Shown: piece after piece, positions 32,395 to 43,352 of the stretch | How positions within the stretch are numbered: the first letter of the stretch is position 1 | How the letters are laid out: each line of letters begins with the position of its first letter | Origin: Meconema thalassinum | Lineage: Eukaryota; Arthropoda; Insecta; Orthoptera; Tettigoniidae | Length of the DNA: 64,000 nucleotides | Assembly: GCA_946902985.2 (NCBI GenBank) | Contig: OX336389.2 | Location: 167,906,704 to 167,970,703, forward strand | Reading direction: 5' to 3' | The notes under the pieces: generated by a model | Database searches by the model: none | Told to the model about the DNA's origin: nothing | What the model saw: only the letters and a program-made list of their open reading frames with translations | Translations under genes and position numbers: made by a program

Positions 32395-34256
32395 CTACAG
32401 CTGGCCGTAGTACTACTAACTACTAAACTGGTCTGGTTGTTCTGGGCTGTGTTGTCATTGTTTGGCTGTATATTACTACCACTAGGCTGTCCTCTTCCTT
32501 GACCCCTATTCTGGTTGTAATTATTGTCATTATAATTTCTCCCTTGATTTCCCCTGAAATCATTGTTTCTCCCTTGATTTCCCCTGTAATCATTGTTCCT
32601 CCCTTGATTTCCCCTGAAATCATTGTTCCTCCCTTGATACTGATTACCATAGCCATTTCCTCTGTTCTGATATAGCTGATTATTATTATTTCTATTTTGA
32701 GCGTTGGCCCCTTCGCCACCGTTCCCTTGAACTTCTTGATGCCTGGCTTCATTAGGTCTATTATTATTATTACCCTGGTTCCGATTGAAATTGTCCTCAT
32801 AACCCCCTCTCCCTAGTGCATCAAATGTGCTTAACAAATTTTCTACTTGTGATATAGTCTTTACATTCTGGATACAAGCAGCCTCCTTGATCCTATAGGG
32901 AAAGTGCCTAAGTAGCAACCTTACCACATCACTTTCCTCCTTCAAGCCATCCAGATATTTACACACTAATACCTGCCCTAAAAAGTATTCGGTCATGGTG
33001 GAGCTTCCTTTAGGGTTATATTTACCACACACTACTCCCTCACGATGCTGCGACTGAATAACCTCATTCCAGAACTTTTCACAGAATTTCATTTTAAAAT
33101 CATTAATATCAGTAAACTTGTCTCTGTAGACAGCAAACCAATTCCTCGTTTCCCCCACAAACACTTGTTCTAAAATTTCAACTACCTGGCACCACTCTAT
33201 ACTACCATTTTCCAACCTCTCCCCGAATTTATTTTCTATAGTGTTCATGAACTCCATTGGGCACCCCTGTCGATTGCTGAACTTACCCAGTTCTACCTCC
33301 CTGTGTGTGCTATTCACAAAAACTGGCCTATTCTGACTATTTTCTTGCCTGATCCTAGCTTTTAATTTTAATTCTAATTCTGCGATTTTCTCCTCAGCCT
33401 TCCTCTCAATACTGTTTACTGTTAATTTAATGTTTCCTTCTGATTCTTCTACTTTATCATATAGCTTTGCTTGTTTCTCCTCAATCTTGCTAATGCTCTC
33501 TCTATTACTCTCTCTTAAATCATTTACTTCTGCAAATATTTGCGAGTGGACTTTCTCAATTCTACCCCCCAGCTGTTCCTTAACCTCTTTAGTTGCTACC
33601 TGAATTTTGTCAATTTCTCCCCCCAATTGCTTTTTGACCTGCTGTGTTTCCAGTTGCACTAGTTCTTTTAAATTTTCAGCCTGTGTACTGATTCTAATTT
33701 CTAACTCCTCCTGTACTTTTCCTAATTTCTTGTCTACATCTGCAATGATCTCTTTAACCTTCTCTTCCATTACTCCTCTGATTTCTCCTCTAATCTGCTC
33801 CATTTTCACACTAATTTCCTTGTTGTTCTTATCTAATTTTGCATTATTCTGTTCTAATTTTGCATTTAAAGCTTCTGTACTTTCTTTATTTTCCCTACTG
33901 TTTTGTTCTAATTTTGCATTTAAGGCATCTGTACTTTCTTTATTTTCCCTACTGTTTTGTTCTAATTTAGCGTTGTTTTGTTCCAGTTTAGCATTTAAAG
34001 CGTCTGTACTTTCTTTATTTTCCCTACTGTTTTGTTCTAATTTTGCATTTAAGGCATCACTACTAACTTTGTTCTGATACATGAACTCGAGAAGTAAAGT
34101 TTTTAATTCTGGTTGGCCGCCTACACTCCCTGTTTCAGTATCGGGATTTACCTCCGCTACCCCGGTACTACCATCACTCGACATACTGCTCGTATCATCA
34201 CTCTCCAGTTGATGACCACTACGTAACCTCATCTGTCTTTCTTTCTCATCCCCCAT
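32361..34256 (-). CDS. gag: Element 3 gag with repeated coiled coil
   Basis: The frame opens at 34328, but the first 24 codons are hydrophobic leader-like sequence. The ATG at 34254-34256 (MGDEKERQMRLRSGHQLE) is the likelier start. Residues about 75-150 consist of tandem units of the type ALNAKLEQNSRENKEST, four to five copies, followed by more coiled coil to about residue 320. The core (about 340-500) resembles Retrotrans_gag (FGERLENG, ETRNWFAVYRDKFTDINDF, FWNEVIQSQHREG). The tail is N/G/R/Q-rich with near-perfect tandem NQGRNNDFRG repeats and no CCHC knuckle. It stops at 32361-32363; the -1 frameshift heptamer lies seven codons earlier. Confidence 0.88.
   Translation of the reverse strand: MGDEKERQMRLRSGHQLESDDTSSMSSDGSTGVAEVNPDTETGSVGGQPELKTLLLEFMYQNKVSSDALNAKLEQNSRENKESTDALNAKLEQNNAKLEQNSRENKESTDALNAKLEQNSRENKESTEALNAKLEQNNAKLDKNNKEISVKMEQIRGEIRGVMEEKVKEIIADVDKKLGKVQEELEIRISTQAENLKELVQLETQQVKKQLGGEIDKIQVATKEVKEQLGGRIEKVHSQIFAEVNDLRESNRESISKIEEKQAKLYDKVEESEGNIKLTVNSIERKAEEKIAELELKLKARIRQENSQNRPVFVNSTHREVELGKFSNRQGCPMEFMNTIENKFGERLENGSIEWCQVVEILEQVFVGETRNWFAVYRDKFTDINDFKMKFCEKFWNEVIQSQHREGVVCGKYNPKGSSTMTEYFLGQVLVCKYLDGLKEESDVVRLLLRHFPYRIKEAACIQNVKTISQVENLLSTFDALGRGGYEDNFNRNQGNNNNRPNEARHQEVQGNGGEGANAQNRNNNNQLYQNRGNGYGNQYQGRNNDFRGNQGRNNDYRGNQGRNNDFRGNQGRNYNDNNYNQNRGQGRGQPSGSNIQPNNDNTAQNNQTSLVVSSTTASCSGSLNANQAAK
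32382..32388 (-). promoter_or_regulatory. -1 ribosomal frameshift heptamer U UUA AAC
   Basis: The minus strand reads T TTA AAC in the gag reading phase (codons TCT TTA AAC), inside the roughly 30-nt gag/pol overlap. Pol is exactly in the -1 frame. This heptamer and phase are the canonical -1 slippery signal; I have not folded a downstream pseudoknot. Confidence 0.75.
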
Positions 34257-34369
34257 AATGATATACACTGATAGAGACAAATAACCCCCAAAATACAGGC
34301 ACAGAAATATATACCCTTCTCCTTCCACAAATGTTATTAGGTTTTCAGCCCCAAGTTGTCGGCGACAAA

Positions 34370-35682
34370 TGTAGCAGTTTTGCTAGCCCACACTGTTGGG
34401 TGATAAATGTAACTGTTTACCTTTGCCTAAGCTATGTTGTTTTAATGGGCGCCAAGACCTCAATGCAATGTTGAAATCTAAATTTGTATTTAACAACGTC
34501 TAGCTCTGGCAGAACACCTTCAAGACTCTATTCACTCAGATCGTGGTATGATTTGATCATTAACCCAACAAACAATTGTATCAGGAGAAGGAATTGGTCT
34601 ATATCTAATGCTACCTACTGAAAGCAAAGATTGCATTGTAAAAGAAATGAATTTATTATATAAAATAAGTATAGCAAAATTAATAATAATAATAACTATA
34701 AAATTTAAATTGGAGCGTTGTGATTTGAATATTACCGATAGAAAATTACGTGAAAACGGAGTCTGATAAATTGATTTTACTCTTATTTCCAAGCTATGAA
34801 GTTACTGAAATATGAAATGTAAAACAAAGAAAAATGAGAGATTGCGTATTTCTGCGTCATTTGCGCTTACCAGTGGAAATTGCCAAAGCATTTCCCTCGT
34901 ACTTGATGATGCCGTGAGCTTCCCACAGTCTCCTGGACGTCGTCATCTCCGTCGGAATTTGATGATATTCTGGTAGATTAGATAATTCTATGGTCCGTAC
35001 CTCGGACCCAAACACTCGTACAACCGCACTGGTTAAGTTTTGCAAAAGTTAGTCTTCAACTCCACTGAACATCGGAGCGACACGCACTTCCAACCGTACT
35101 CCGCAAGTTCTACACAGATAGTCCTCGTTTCACGGCGCGTCGAACGATATATGCACCTGTTGGCTCCCCCACCACGGTACCGTCTTCCAGCTTACGTTGT
35201 CTTCCCTGATTGGCTGAGCACGCCGCCAGTTCCCCTCCTCTGCCTCATTACACTCGGCGCGCGAGAGGGAGAAGTCGTTTTCCGTTCCAACAATTCGCCT
35301 TTTCTAGACCTTGCGACCCAGCCTTGCGTAATACTTCTCGACAGGAATCAGCTTGTATTCGAATTCCCAGTGAGTCATGTCTCTCAAATACCCTAACTGA
35401 CAAAACTCCGTAAAATTCCGTAATCACATAATTTTCTATAATATTGTCGTTCGTAATAATTTGCTTGATAGCGTTTTCTAAGACATAGAAAACCTATCTG
35501 AATGCTAATAATTTTTATAAAATGCTCCGAAAATACCTTAATAATAATTATAATAAATTAATAATAATAATAAATTACCATGAAAATTCTCTTGGCTGAA
35601 CAATTTGCCGCGTAAATAAATATCGAATGGCTTCCTACTGACTTATGCCAGTTGCATAAAACCCCTCGAAAAACACGTTACA
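34370..35682 (-). repeat. Element 3 5' LTR (1313 bp)
   Basis: Partner of 27654-28966. The primer-site-like sequence on the minus strand begins three bases beyond its left edge. The two-base difference from the other LTR is GTATTTAAA versus GTAAATAAA near 35613. Confidence 0.93.
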
Positions 35683-35939
35683 ACTTTTCAGTTTGAGCTT
35701 CAGATGTCATTTTTGAAATATTGGTGAGTTTATTATTATAAGATCATTTTCTCCATTTTATAGTGCATTTTTCGAATTTTTGAAATATTGGAGAGTTTAG
35801 TCTATTATTAAAAGATCATTTTCTCCATTTTATAGTGCATTTTTCGATTTTTAGGTCATTTATTACAGTCATTTTTGAAAATTTTAAGTGCATTTTTTAA
35901 AAAAATTTACGGCATCAACATCCGGGCCCTACACATAAC

Positions 35940-36297
35940 TATCCGGGCCTGGGCCATGACCAAGTCATGACGTATCAAGAGGCTTGGAGACTACTACGAT
36001 CAGTCGTGAGTCAGCCATGTTATTAAAGTGCAAGGCCATGACACCGAGGATCCATGTGAGTGATTTTTTTTTCGAAACTAGGACACAGTCGATGTAACAA
36101 AATGGGAATACAATAATACTAATAAGGGGGGCGTGGTGGCACAGAGGTCGGGATCGATTCCCGGTCAATATATGTGAGATTTTCGAAGTGAAATACCATG
36201 TCCTGTGGTTTGGATTCTACGTAAACAGGAGGTCCCGTGGCTCATGATCGCGAGATTGACGGTCACGTAAAACTACAAGCTTCCTTCTTTCCAATAC

Positions 36298-36363
<66 letters not shown>

Positions 36364-36636
36364 TACCGGACCCGTGCGAGAACTCTCGCATATTGGGTTG
36401 TGTGCGCCCCATGTGTACAGACTACCCGCCCGTCTCTAGTGCTATGCGGGCTGTAGGCGACAGAGTTCTCGCAGGGGCTATCGTCTTGTTTATTTGACAA
36501 AAGCACTTGACTTTTCAAGAAATGCAAGATTTTTCCTGTACTATTGAGACGATTTGGAAGATTTGGGTACAAACCACACCTTCTAACTCCCTCTGGTTTA
36601 GGAGCTTGAGTTTTGTGAAACATACACCTTAGCCTT
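35940..36636. other. Intergenic, with tRNA-like SINE fragment and AAT microsatellite
   Basis: 36127-36180 reads like a short tRNA-headed SINE: GGCGTGGTGGCACAGAGG then GGGATCGATTCCCGG (B-box). 36296-36362 is an uninterrupted (AAT)n tract of about 22 units. No gene. Confidence 0.6.
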
Positions 36637-36640
36637 AGCG

Positions 36641-37365
36641 TATTATTCAGGGTAATCGAAAAAGGTGGCCTTAATTTTGATTTGTAATAGCTCAGGCTGT
36701 AATATCTTTACACCAAAAGATCGAGACCGACAGCAGTGGCTACGCTGGCTAAAGCGCAGCGTTAGATCATGGGGCCAAGCTCTCTGCTGACTCCGTAGAC
36801 GCGTGGGTTCAAGCCCCACCGTCGGCCGCCCTTGAAATGGTTTTCCATGGTTTCCCATTTTCAACACCAGGCAAATGCTGGGACGGTACCTTCTGACAGG
36901 CCACGGCCGCTTCCTTCCACATCCTTGCCCAGTTTCATTCATCTTCATCCATTCCATCTCTCATCCCGACGCGCAGGTCGCCCACGGGCGTCAACTTGAA
37001 AGACCTGCACACGGCCTCTCAGGAGGCTACACGACAAAAACAAAACAAAACAAAAAGATAGAGAAAATCATAAAGTTTTGCTTACCTAGTAGGTTTCGAT
37101 GTGAGCTCCGCCTGTGGCACGAATCACCGATGCGATAGCAACTGTGACTCCTGACAAGATTCGGCGGACCTGGACGGAGGTGGACTATCGCTTGGATGTG
37201 TGTCGTGCCACAGGCGGAGCTCACATCGAAACCTACTAAATAGGTAAACAGAACTTTATGATTTTCTCTCTCTTTTGGTGTAAAAATAATTAAATTATCT
37301 TTAATACAGCCTGAGCTATTACAAATCAAAATTAAGACCACCTTTTTCGATGACCCTGTATAATA
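36641..37365. mobile_element. Foldback MITE interrupted by a SINE
   Basis: Long inverted arms: TATTATTCAGGGTAATCGAA (36641) pairs with the reverse of 37346-37365 (TATTATACAGGGTCATCGAA), and the similarity continues through AGCTCAGGCTGTA and GGTTTCGATGTGAGCTCC to the centre near 37145. The flanking AGCG (36637-36640 and 37366-37369) may be a 4-bp target-site duplication. A SINE (36722-37052) sits in the left arm. No coding capacity. The superfamily is unclear. Confidence 0.75.
36722..37052 (+). repeat. tRNA-derived SINE inserted in MITE
   Basis: Bounded by the 7-bp duplication AAAAGAT (36715-36721 and 37053-37059). The head GTGGCTACGCTGGCTAAAGC (A-box) and GTGGGTTCAAGCCCCACCG (B-box) with an intervening long arm resemble a class II tRNA (Leu or Ser). 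The body contains GGTTTCCCATTTTCAACACC and CAGGCAAATGCTGGGACGG, shared with the other SINEs here. The tail is (ACAAA)n. Confidence 0.8.
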
Positions 37366-37369
37366 AGCG

Positions 37370-38414
37370 TCACTTGTATCAGAATCGGATCCAGAAATGC
37401 TTCCCAGGGCAAAGATGAACCTATCCACCCCATCATCGTGTTTGCATTGACGTTTCGTGGCCTCTTCCAGTTGTCATTGCTCTTTCAACACGACACGCTT
37501 CCCGTTTTCTGAAGTCACTTTCCTAATAGCTTCAACGGTAAGGTTTTCAACCTCAGCTATCCTGGAAGTGGATTTCCGTGGTTTCCCACTTCTAACCTAG
37601 GGCCACGGTCGTTTCCTTCCCAATCCCCACCTGAATTACAAATACACACACTAATACAGCCATCACAATATCACAGGTTATCAGACAAAATTCCACACTT
37701 ACTCCAGTACATTGACCAAGACCAAATGACCAAGGTGTCCAAGCCCCTCAAATGAAATAACAAAACTAGCATTGTCCCATGAACTGAACCGTCACTCCAA
37801 CCCATAGATTCTCCCCAGGGGCTCACATCTAGTGGGACGTGGGTTGGCGACTTCGGGACCCCAGCTGAGTCCAGCAATGCTTCCACTTACTTGTGTCGGG
37901 CTCCTCTCCGTCTTCCTTCCTGTCGACCTCTCTTGGTCAACTCTTGTTCCCTTCCGACCCCGACGATATTAGGGTATCCGAGGCCTAGGGAGTCTTTCAC
38001 TTTCCCGCCTTAATTGGTCCTTGTCTCATCTTTCCTGAACCCTCATTCTTCGAGGGGTAAGCCTTCTTTTTCTTTTCAAGTTGTATCCTGCCTTCTGCAC
38101 AAGGCCCTCAAGGAGACAGGGTGTATGTAGCCCCACCACTTCTGGTGCAGCCTGGATAGTGCTACACCCTCAAGGGCTCACGGCTGGTGAATTTGGGAGT
38201 CGGCGACCCCGAGGGATTCCAGAGCTGGGTTCGTTTTGTCCCCTTTACCCTCTGACCTAAGGGCGGGTCCTCTCTTCTTTCCCTTTCCTATCTGCCTTTC
38301 ATGGCTCTCCTTCCTTCCAAGTCCCTCAATCCTCATTCTTTGAGGGTTGAGGGAATTTCTTTTCTTCCTGTCCTTTATTTGCCTTATCCTTTATTTGTTT
38401 ACCATTTCTTCTTC
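37370..38414 (+). repeat. SINE 3' fragment and pyrimidine-rich repeat, no gene
   Basis: 37555-37700 contains GTGGATTTCCGTGGTTTCCC and GGGCCACGGTCGTTTCCTTCC, the 3' body of the local SINEs. 37895-38410 is strongly pyrimidine-rich and has two similar modules: CCTCATTCTTCGAGGGGTAAG (about 38040) and CCTCATTCTTTGAGGGTTGAG (about 38332). It looks like a transposon 3' untranslated region, possibly of a non-LTR element, but I cannot name it. Confidence 0.4.
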
Positions 38415-38416
38415 TA

Positions 38417-39935
38417 CACAGTTCAAAAAAATTAGGAGAACATGTTTTTGAACGGATGCTATGCTCCACAAAACAATATCTCACGCCCAAGTATATTACG
38501 ACCAAAGCCTTTATTCTTTACAGTTGACGTATACAAAAGAATATCGATGGATTCTCGTTCATTTTCAGAACACAAACGGAAATGTCCAAATAGTGGCGAA
38601 AACAAAGTGAAAACAGTACTCCAAGGTGGATTTTATCACAGTTGGAGAGCTTCAGTATGGTGTATGTCCTCCACGAGCATTTATCATAGCTTGGCACCTA
38701 AGTGGCATGCTCAGTATAAGTCGACGGAGGTCACGTTGCGCTATCATGTTCCATTCGGTCTTGGAGCGTCTGTGGTGAAACAAGACGCCCACGAACACTT
38801 CTGTCAAGCCTATCCCACACATGCTCGATGAGATTAAGATCGGGACTCACTGCTGGCCATTCCATCTCTTGAATGTCCAGTTCTCGCAAGACAGCTCAAA
38901 TGATGCGCGCTACATCAACTCGGGCATTGTTGTGCATGAGTACGAATTCAGGGCCAACACCGCATGCAGCAGCCAACACATGATGTAGCGGTATCTGATC
39001 GATGTACCCCGCAGCAGTAAGATTACCATGAACGACAACAAGATCCGTATGTCCATCAATACTGATGCCACCCCACACCACCACAGAATCTTGTCCGAAT
39101 CGATCGACTTCCTGGAAAACATTTAGCATGTACTGCTCACCACGGCTTGTCCATACACGTTGACGTCCATCACGCTGTGTCAGGAGAAATCTGGACTCGT
39201 CTGTGAACAACGCAGGTCTCCATTGGCGAAGTTGCCAGTTGACGTGGGTACGGCCAAACAGAAGGCGAGCTGCGTGATGTTACTGCGTTAAACGGGGCAC
39301 TCGAACAGGACGTCTGGGTCGTAAGGACACTTCTCTTAACTTGTTCCTTACTGTCTGGTCGGACACCGTGACTTCAGTGACCCTCCTGAGGTCTTGTTGC
39401 AGTTCTCTGGCAGTTGCTGAACGACGCCGCAACGCACAGATGGTCAAATATCGATCATCTTGTGGGGTTGTCATGCGTCCACGACCTTGTCCAACACTCC
39501 TTGAGAACTGGCCTGTCTCAATGTAGCGATTCCACAAGCGTTGAATAACTGACGGAGAGACATTGAGATCCACAGCAACACGGCGAATATTCCATCCTTC
39601 CTGGATCAAAGTGACAGCCCTTGCGACTTGAACCTCTTTAGATATCTTATGCCATGTGCTGGTTTACGTACAACGTGCTCAAATAGCCGCAGTAGTCTGT
39701 GCTCTGTGTACCTCACAACAACACACGGACGCACCGCTATTCACTTTGTTTTGCGTGGTCAGCTGGCAGTTTAATGCATGGCTACGCCTACAGATGGATT
39801 ATAACTTCAATTTGACATACCCTGAGTAGCTGAGGTCTCAAGGCATGCTGTACGACCATTGGAACCCCATCTACAAAATTAACGTTCACATACCAGACGT
39901 TACAAAACATGTTCCCCTAATTTCTTTGAACTGTG
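38417..39935 (-). mobile_element. Tc1/mariner transposon copy
   Basis: 1519 bp with terminal inverted repeats starting CACAGTTCAAA (left CACAGTTCAAAAAAATTAGG; right, reversed, CACAGTTCAAAGAAATTAGG) flanked by TA on both sides (38415-38416 and 39936-39937), the Tc1/mariner target site. It encodes one degenerate minus-strand transposase. The arms differ by a few bases, so the copy is moderately old. Confidence 0.9.
38731..39609 (-). pseudogene. Tc1/mariner transposase, inactivated
   Basis: One reading frame spans the gene but is cut by two in-frame stops, TAA at 39280-39282 and TGA at 38896-38898. The N-terminal part (39609-39280) is a Tc3-type helix-turn-helix (WNIRRVAVDLNVSPSVIQRLWNRY region, then a GRGRMTTPQDDRY linker). 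The middle part has FTDESRF (first catalytic Asp) and WGGIS. The second catalytic motif, usually DNARPHVAR, reads NNARVDVAR, so the Asp is lost. The end has SPDLNLIEHVWD with the third acidic residue, and the frame ends at a stop at 38731-38733. Tc1 transposases are about 340 aa, so little is missing apart from the N-terminus. Cut-and-paste activity is not possible from this copy. Confidence 0.88.
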
Positions 39936-39937
39936 TA

Positions 39938-40053
39938 GTATGTAAGTTTGTAGAATGTATTAGTTATAGTTTTCATTCTCATCTCATCTTTTACTATCAC
40001 GCAAACCATTAGGGGCCAATAACCTAGATGTTAGGCCCCTTAAAACAACAATT

Positions 40054-40085
<32 letters not shown>

Positions 40086-40299
40086 ACACTTAGATACTGT
40101 GTAACTAGCATTGACCCAAGTTTCATCTAACCACACAATATTCATAACAATTTTGTCCTTAATTGCACTTAAGAACTGACACCTCAAAGCCTCTCCATGA
40201 TCACCTTCTTGTGTTTACACATGCCTTCAAGAAACACAGCCAATTAAATAATAAACAAATAGTCTACACTTCAATAGATACACGAGATATTACTAATGA
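39938..40299. other. No gene; ATC microsatellite
   Basis: It contains a (ATC)n tract at 40053-40083. GGGGCCAATAACCTAGATGTTAGGCCCCTT (two parts of a GGGGCC/GGCCCC inverted repeat) lies at about 40013-40041. Confidence 0.45.
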
Positions 40300-40612
40300 C
40301 TGCCCGCTCCGTGGTGTTGGGGTAGCACGCCTGCCTCGCACCCAGAAGCTCCGGATTCGACTCCCGGCTCCGTTAGCGATTTTAGAAACTAACGTGAGGG
40401 CTGGAACGGGGTGCTCTCAGCCTCGTGAGGCCAATTGAGTAGCTGTCTGACAGTGCGCCAGCGCCCTTGTCACGGAGACCAAGATTAACGGCCGAGGGGA
40501 CCGGAGGCGCTGACCACGCGTCTCCCCATAAACTGCAGACCAAATGGCTGGGCAGTGGTCGCTTGGTGGGCCTAAAGTCTGTTCGCCGAGTAGAGATAGT
40601 GGAAGTAAACAC
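40300..40612 (+). repeat. tRNA-derived SINE
   Basis: A-box region GCTCCGTGGTGTTGGGGTAG and B-box CTCCGGATTCGACTCCCGG (40305-40368), followed by a body with GGGCTGGAACGGGGTGCTC. That body is the reverse-complement counterpart of the SINE at 23484-23616 (GAGTGTACCCCGTTCCAGCC), which shows both belong to one family. 3' end approximate. Confidence 0.7.
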
Positions 40613-41121
40613 GTTAATGCAGGGCTGCTCGTAAGGGGTACATACAGTAGAGCTGTGCCTGTTGAACGTAAGCCAACTTCAGTGATGTGTATAGCCTACA
40701 TGTGAAGCGGGCGGACTTATCGGTTACATGCTACAGCGCGGTTTATTTATTGTTTGTTTATGCATTTATTTATTTAATTAATTAATTAATTAATTAATTA
40801 ATAAGTTCTTAACTGCTTATGACAGGCAACAGTAGGCTATACAGTGCAGCACAGCACTAAGTGCAGCAAGTCTTGTCTTTTCTATGACTACGGCAAGACT
40901 AAAGATCACGGAGCTTCCTGGCTACCCCTGTCCGGCAGGGCCGATGACGTGAACTGGGCGTGTAAGGTTCGGAAGCTAGGGGAAAGTCTTTCTTTTTCCG
41001 GTGCTAATATAAATGCATATTTTGGACGTTTTATGGTGTTCGTCATATTTCGCTCAATTTAGAGATATTAAGTCATATTTGGTTATAATTTATTTGAATT
41101 TCGACAAGGTGGAGTTTCAAA
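40613..41121. other. No gene; TTAA-type microsatellite
   Basis: AT-rich. A (TTAA)n tract is at about 40770-40802. A 72-codon frame (40844-41062) has no recognisable motif. Confidence 0.4.
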
Positions 41122-41127
41122 CACGGG

Positions 41128-41519
41128 AGTAGTGTGTTTGTACGGGTTCTAGCGCCTCCTCCTCCTCCTCACCCTCCTCACAAGATGGCGGCGGCACGAT
41201 AACTCCCGAACCCGTGGTCAGATTTTGACGAATGAGGTGTCATTGAACTCGGGCTGACACCCCCTTTCCAATGGGCAACATATTTCCACTCTAAAATAAA
41301 ACCTACCCCTACTAGAGGGTCAAATTGTATTTTTTTAGAGAATCTCTCTTTTCAAGTGCAACATGTGAGAGTTTGAATGCCAATATGGAATGAAACGTTG
41401 TTCTACACATGAGACATGTATACGGTGGAAAGCCACTATGAACTAACATGCTTGTTTTTTGTTTTTTACGCATGCCCACTCATGGCTTTTGTAAGAGGGT
41501 GGGGAGCGGATACCTGTGG
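41128..41519 (+). repeat. Left terminal inverted repeat of giant foldback
   Basis: Pairs with 49451-49843. It includes a (CCT)n/CTCC block (41155-41180), CAAGATGGCGGCGGCACG and CCCACTCATGGCTTTTGTAA. The arms differ by scattered substitutions and short indels. Confidence 0.9.
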
Positions 41520-43352
41520 AAACTAAACTGTCTTGCTGACTGTGCTCACACTGTAGGCAGATGACAGAAATGCTTGGCTAACAGAAATACAATCATTTCC
41601 TGTTGTCTAATGTTACCAGCTAACCATTTTGTGCTGCAGTGGCGAGCACATGTGCCACTTACACTAGAGATTTTAACTCGATTTCAAGCTCTAAGTCCTA
41701 GAACGAATCAAACTAAGAAAGAAGGGCATGGTGGCGCAGTGGTTAAGCTGTTAGCCTTTCACTAAAGTGGACTAGGGTTTGATTTCAGGTTAATACGCAT
41801 GTCATAAACATATAAAAAAGCAGAGATAGTGTTTTAAACCGATTACACTCGTCTCTTTTCAAATAACTACTTGGATTACAAATACAAAGGTGGACTGGGT
41901 GTGATATACAGTTAATGCTGCCTATCGCACACTAGCTGTAAGGAAGCCATATGTAGAGCTATATGTAGAGAACTACCTAGCGATTTCATGAACTGGTATA
42001 GTTATGTCGCATAAACGGTGCAGGATACAATCCAGCAACTATAATACGTATCTGGAGGAACAGAGAAAATGCGCTTTTGCCTTGATGGATAACAAATGTG
42101 TGCAGACGAATGACCTACACATTAGCCTACCAAGGGGTTATAACCACGAGGAGGAGGTGTGATTTCTATATTTTATTGTTTAGAGACATGGCTTTTGTAA
42201 CCAGTAGATTTAATTGATTTAGTATTTTGTAAATATTTATTTTTGTAATTGTAAATAGTTATTTTTTTGTAAATAGTGGAAACCATTTATTTTTGTAATG
42301 GTAAATGTTAAATGTATAATTAAAGTTCTTTGGGATGAGTGTGCTTGTCAATGATGTTTTTAGGGATAAATAGAGAGGTTGTGTGTTTGTTCTCAAAGAC
42401 AGGCATGGTTGTGTGGATGTATGACTACACAGAAAGAGAGAGAGAGAGAGTGTAGAAACAGCCTTACCGGCAGTAGTAATAGTAGACCTCTATGTTTTGC
42501 ATACACATAGACAGACTGTACGATCGCAATGGCCAAGCACTCACTTTAACACCATTTACAAAATCTTAAAATGAAAAAATCATGTTTCGCAAATATGAAC
42601 TTTTGACCTAAACAAAATAAAAATAAAATGTGTAAACAACAAATTGGAAAATCCATGTTTCCATATCATGAAATTCAAAAACTTTAAACTGACATTTAAA
42701 AGAAATGCAAATGGAAAATTGACAAATTGTAATGTGTGAAATGTGAAAATGAACAAATAGCTATCATTATTTTAAAAAAATAAAAAAACATGGTGCTGTA
42801 TGATTGAGGTGTGAATCAAACCCTACTTATTTTGGACCACCCGAGACTGAGTATACTTGTTTTAGTCCTCATACCACTTTTAAAATTTTGTGTTAAAGCT
42901 AGGAATTGAACCCAAGAGCTTGTAGGGGGAGACCAAGGTTAGAATATGTTAAACAGATAGTCTTGAATGTAGGGTGTGGTAGCTATATAGAGATGAAACG
43001 ATTAGCTCGGGACAGGGGAGCATTGAGATCTGCAGCAAACCAGTCAAAAGACTAAAGACTCAAACAACAACGTGTAAGCTCACCAAAATAATGTTGTGTA
43101 ACGGTAAATGTTAGTCAACGAACAGTAATGCATTACTAAAACCCATGACACGATACCTAAGAGCTTTTCTAAAATTATTTTAAAACGCCTTTAACCCTAT
43201 ATTAAACACCATGTTCACAAGACTCATAACAGCAATGTTATGGTAAAACAAAACAAAATCTATATTTCAAAACAAGCAAGTGGTTTAATCAATGTATACT
43301 GGGAAAAGTTTTGTAAGCACTCAAGTCCACAAGACTAATTAAATTAGTAACT

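Larger units (their letters stand above)
27654..35682 (-). mobile_element. Element 3: Gypsy-type LTR element lacking integrase core
   Basis: 8029 bp on the minus strand. Two 1313-bp LTRs (27654-28966 and 34370-35682) start TGTAGCAG and end GTTACA on the plus strand. The target-site duplication ACTT is at 27650-27653 and 35683-35686. The LTRs differ by only about two bases by eye (near 28897-28901 versus 35613-35617), so insertion is recent. Order on the minus strand: 5' LTR (right), primer-site-like TGTCGCCGACAACTTGGGG, gag, then PR-RT-RH, then a remnant of the integrase C-terminus, then about 1 kb non-coding, then 3' LTR. The integrase zinc finger and DDE core are absent, so integration must have been served in trans or the loss is later than insertion. 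Confidence 0.95.
27306..35931. mobile_element. hAT-like MITE split by element 3
   Basis: The perfect 19-bp terminal inverted repeat TAGGGCCCGGATGTTGATG occurs at 27306 and, reversed, ending at 35931. An 8-bp target-site duplication CACATAAC is present at 27298-27305 and 35932-35939. Removing the inserted LTR element (27654-35682) and its 4-bp duplication leaves about 593 bp of AT-rich non-coding MITE. The right part has a tandem duplication of about 100 bp (35704-35835, repeating CATTTTCTCCATTTTATAGT). Confidence 0.9.

Noticed and set aside
41774..41786. Second tRNA gene near the left end of the foldback
   Set aside because: A B-box-like sequence is present but the T-stem does not pair; noted only as degenerate tRNA-like.
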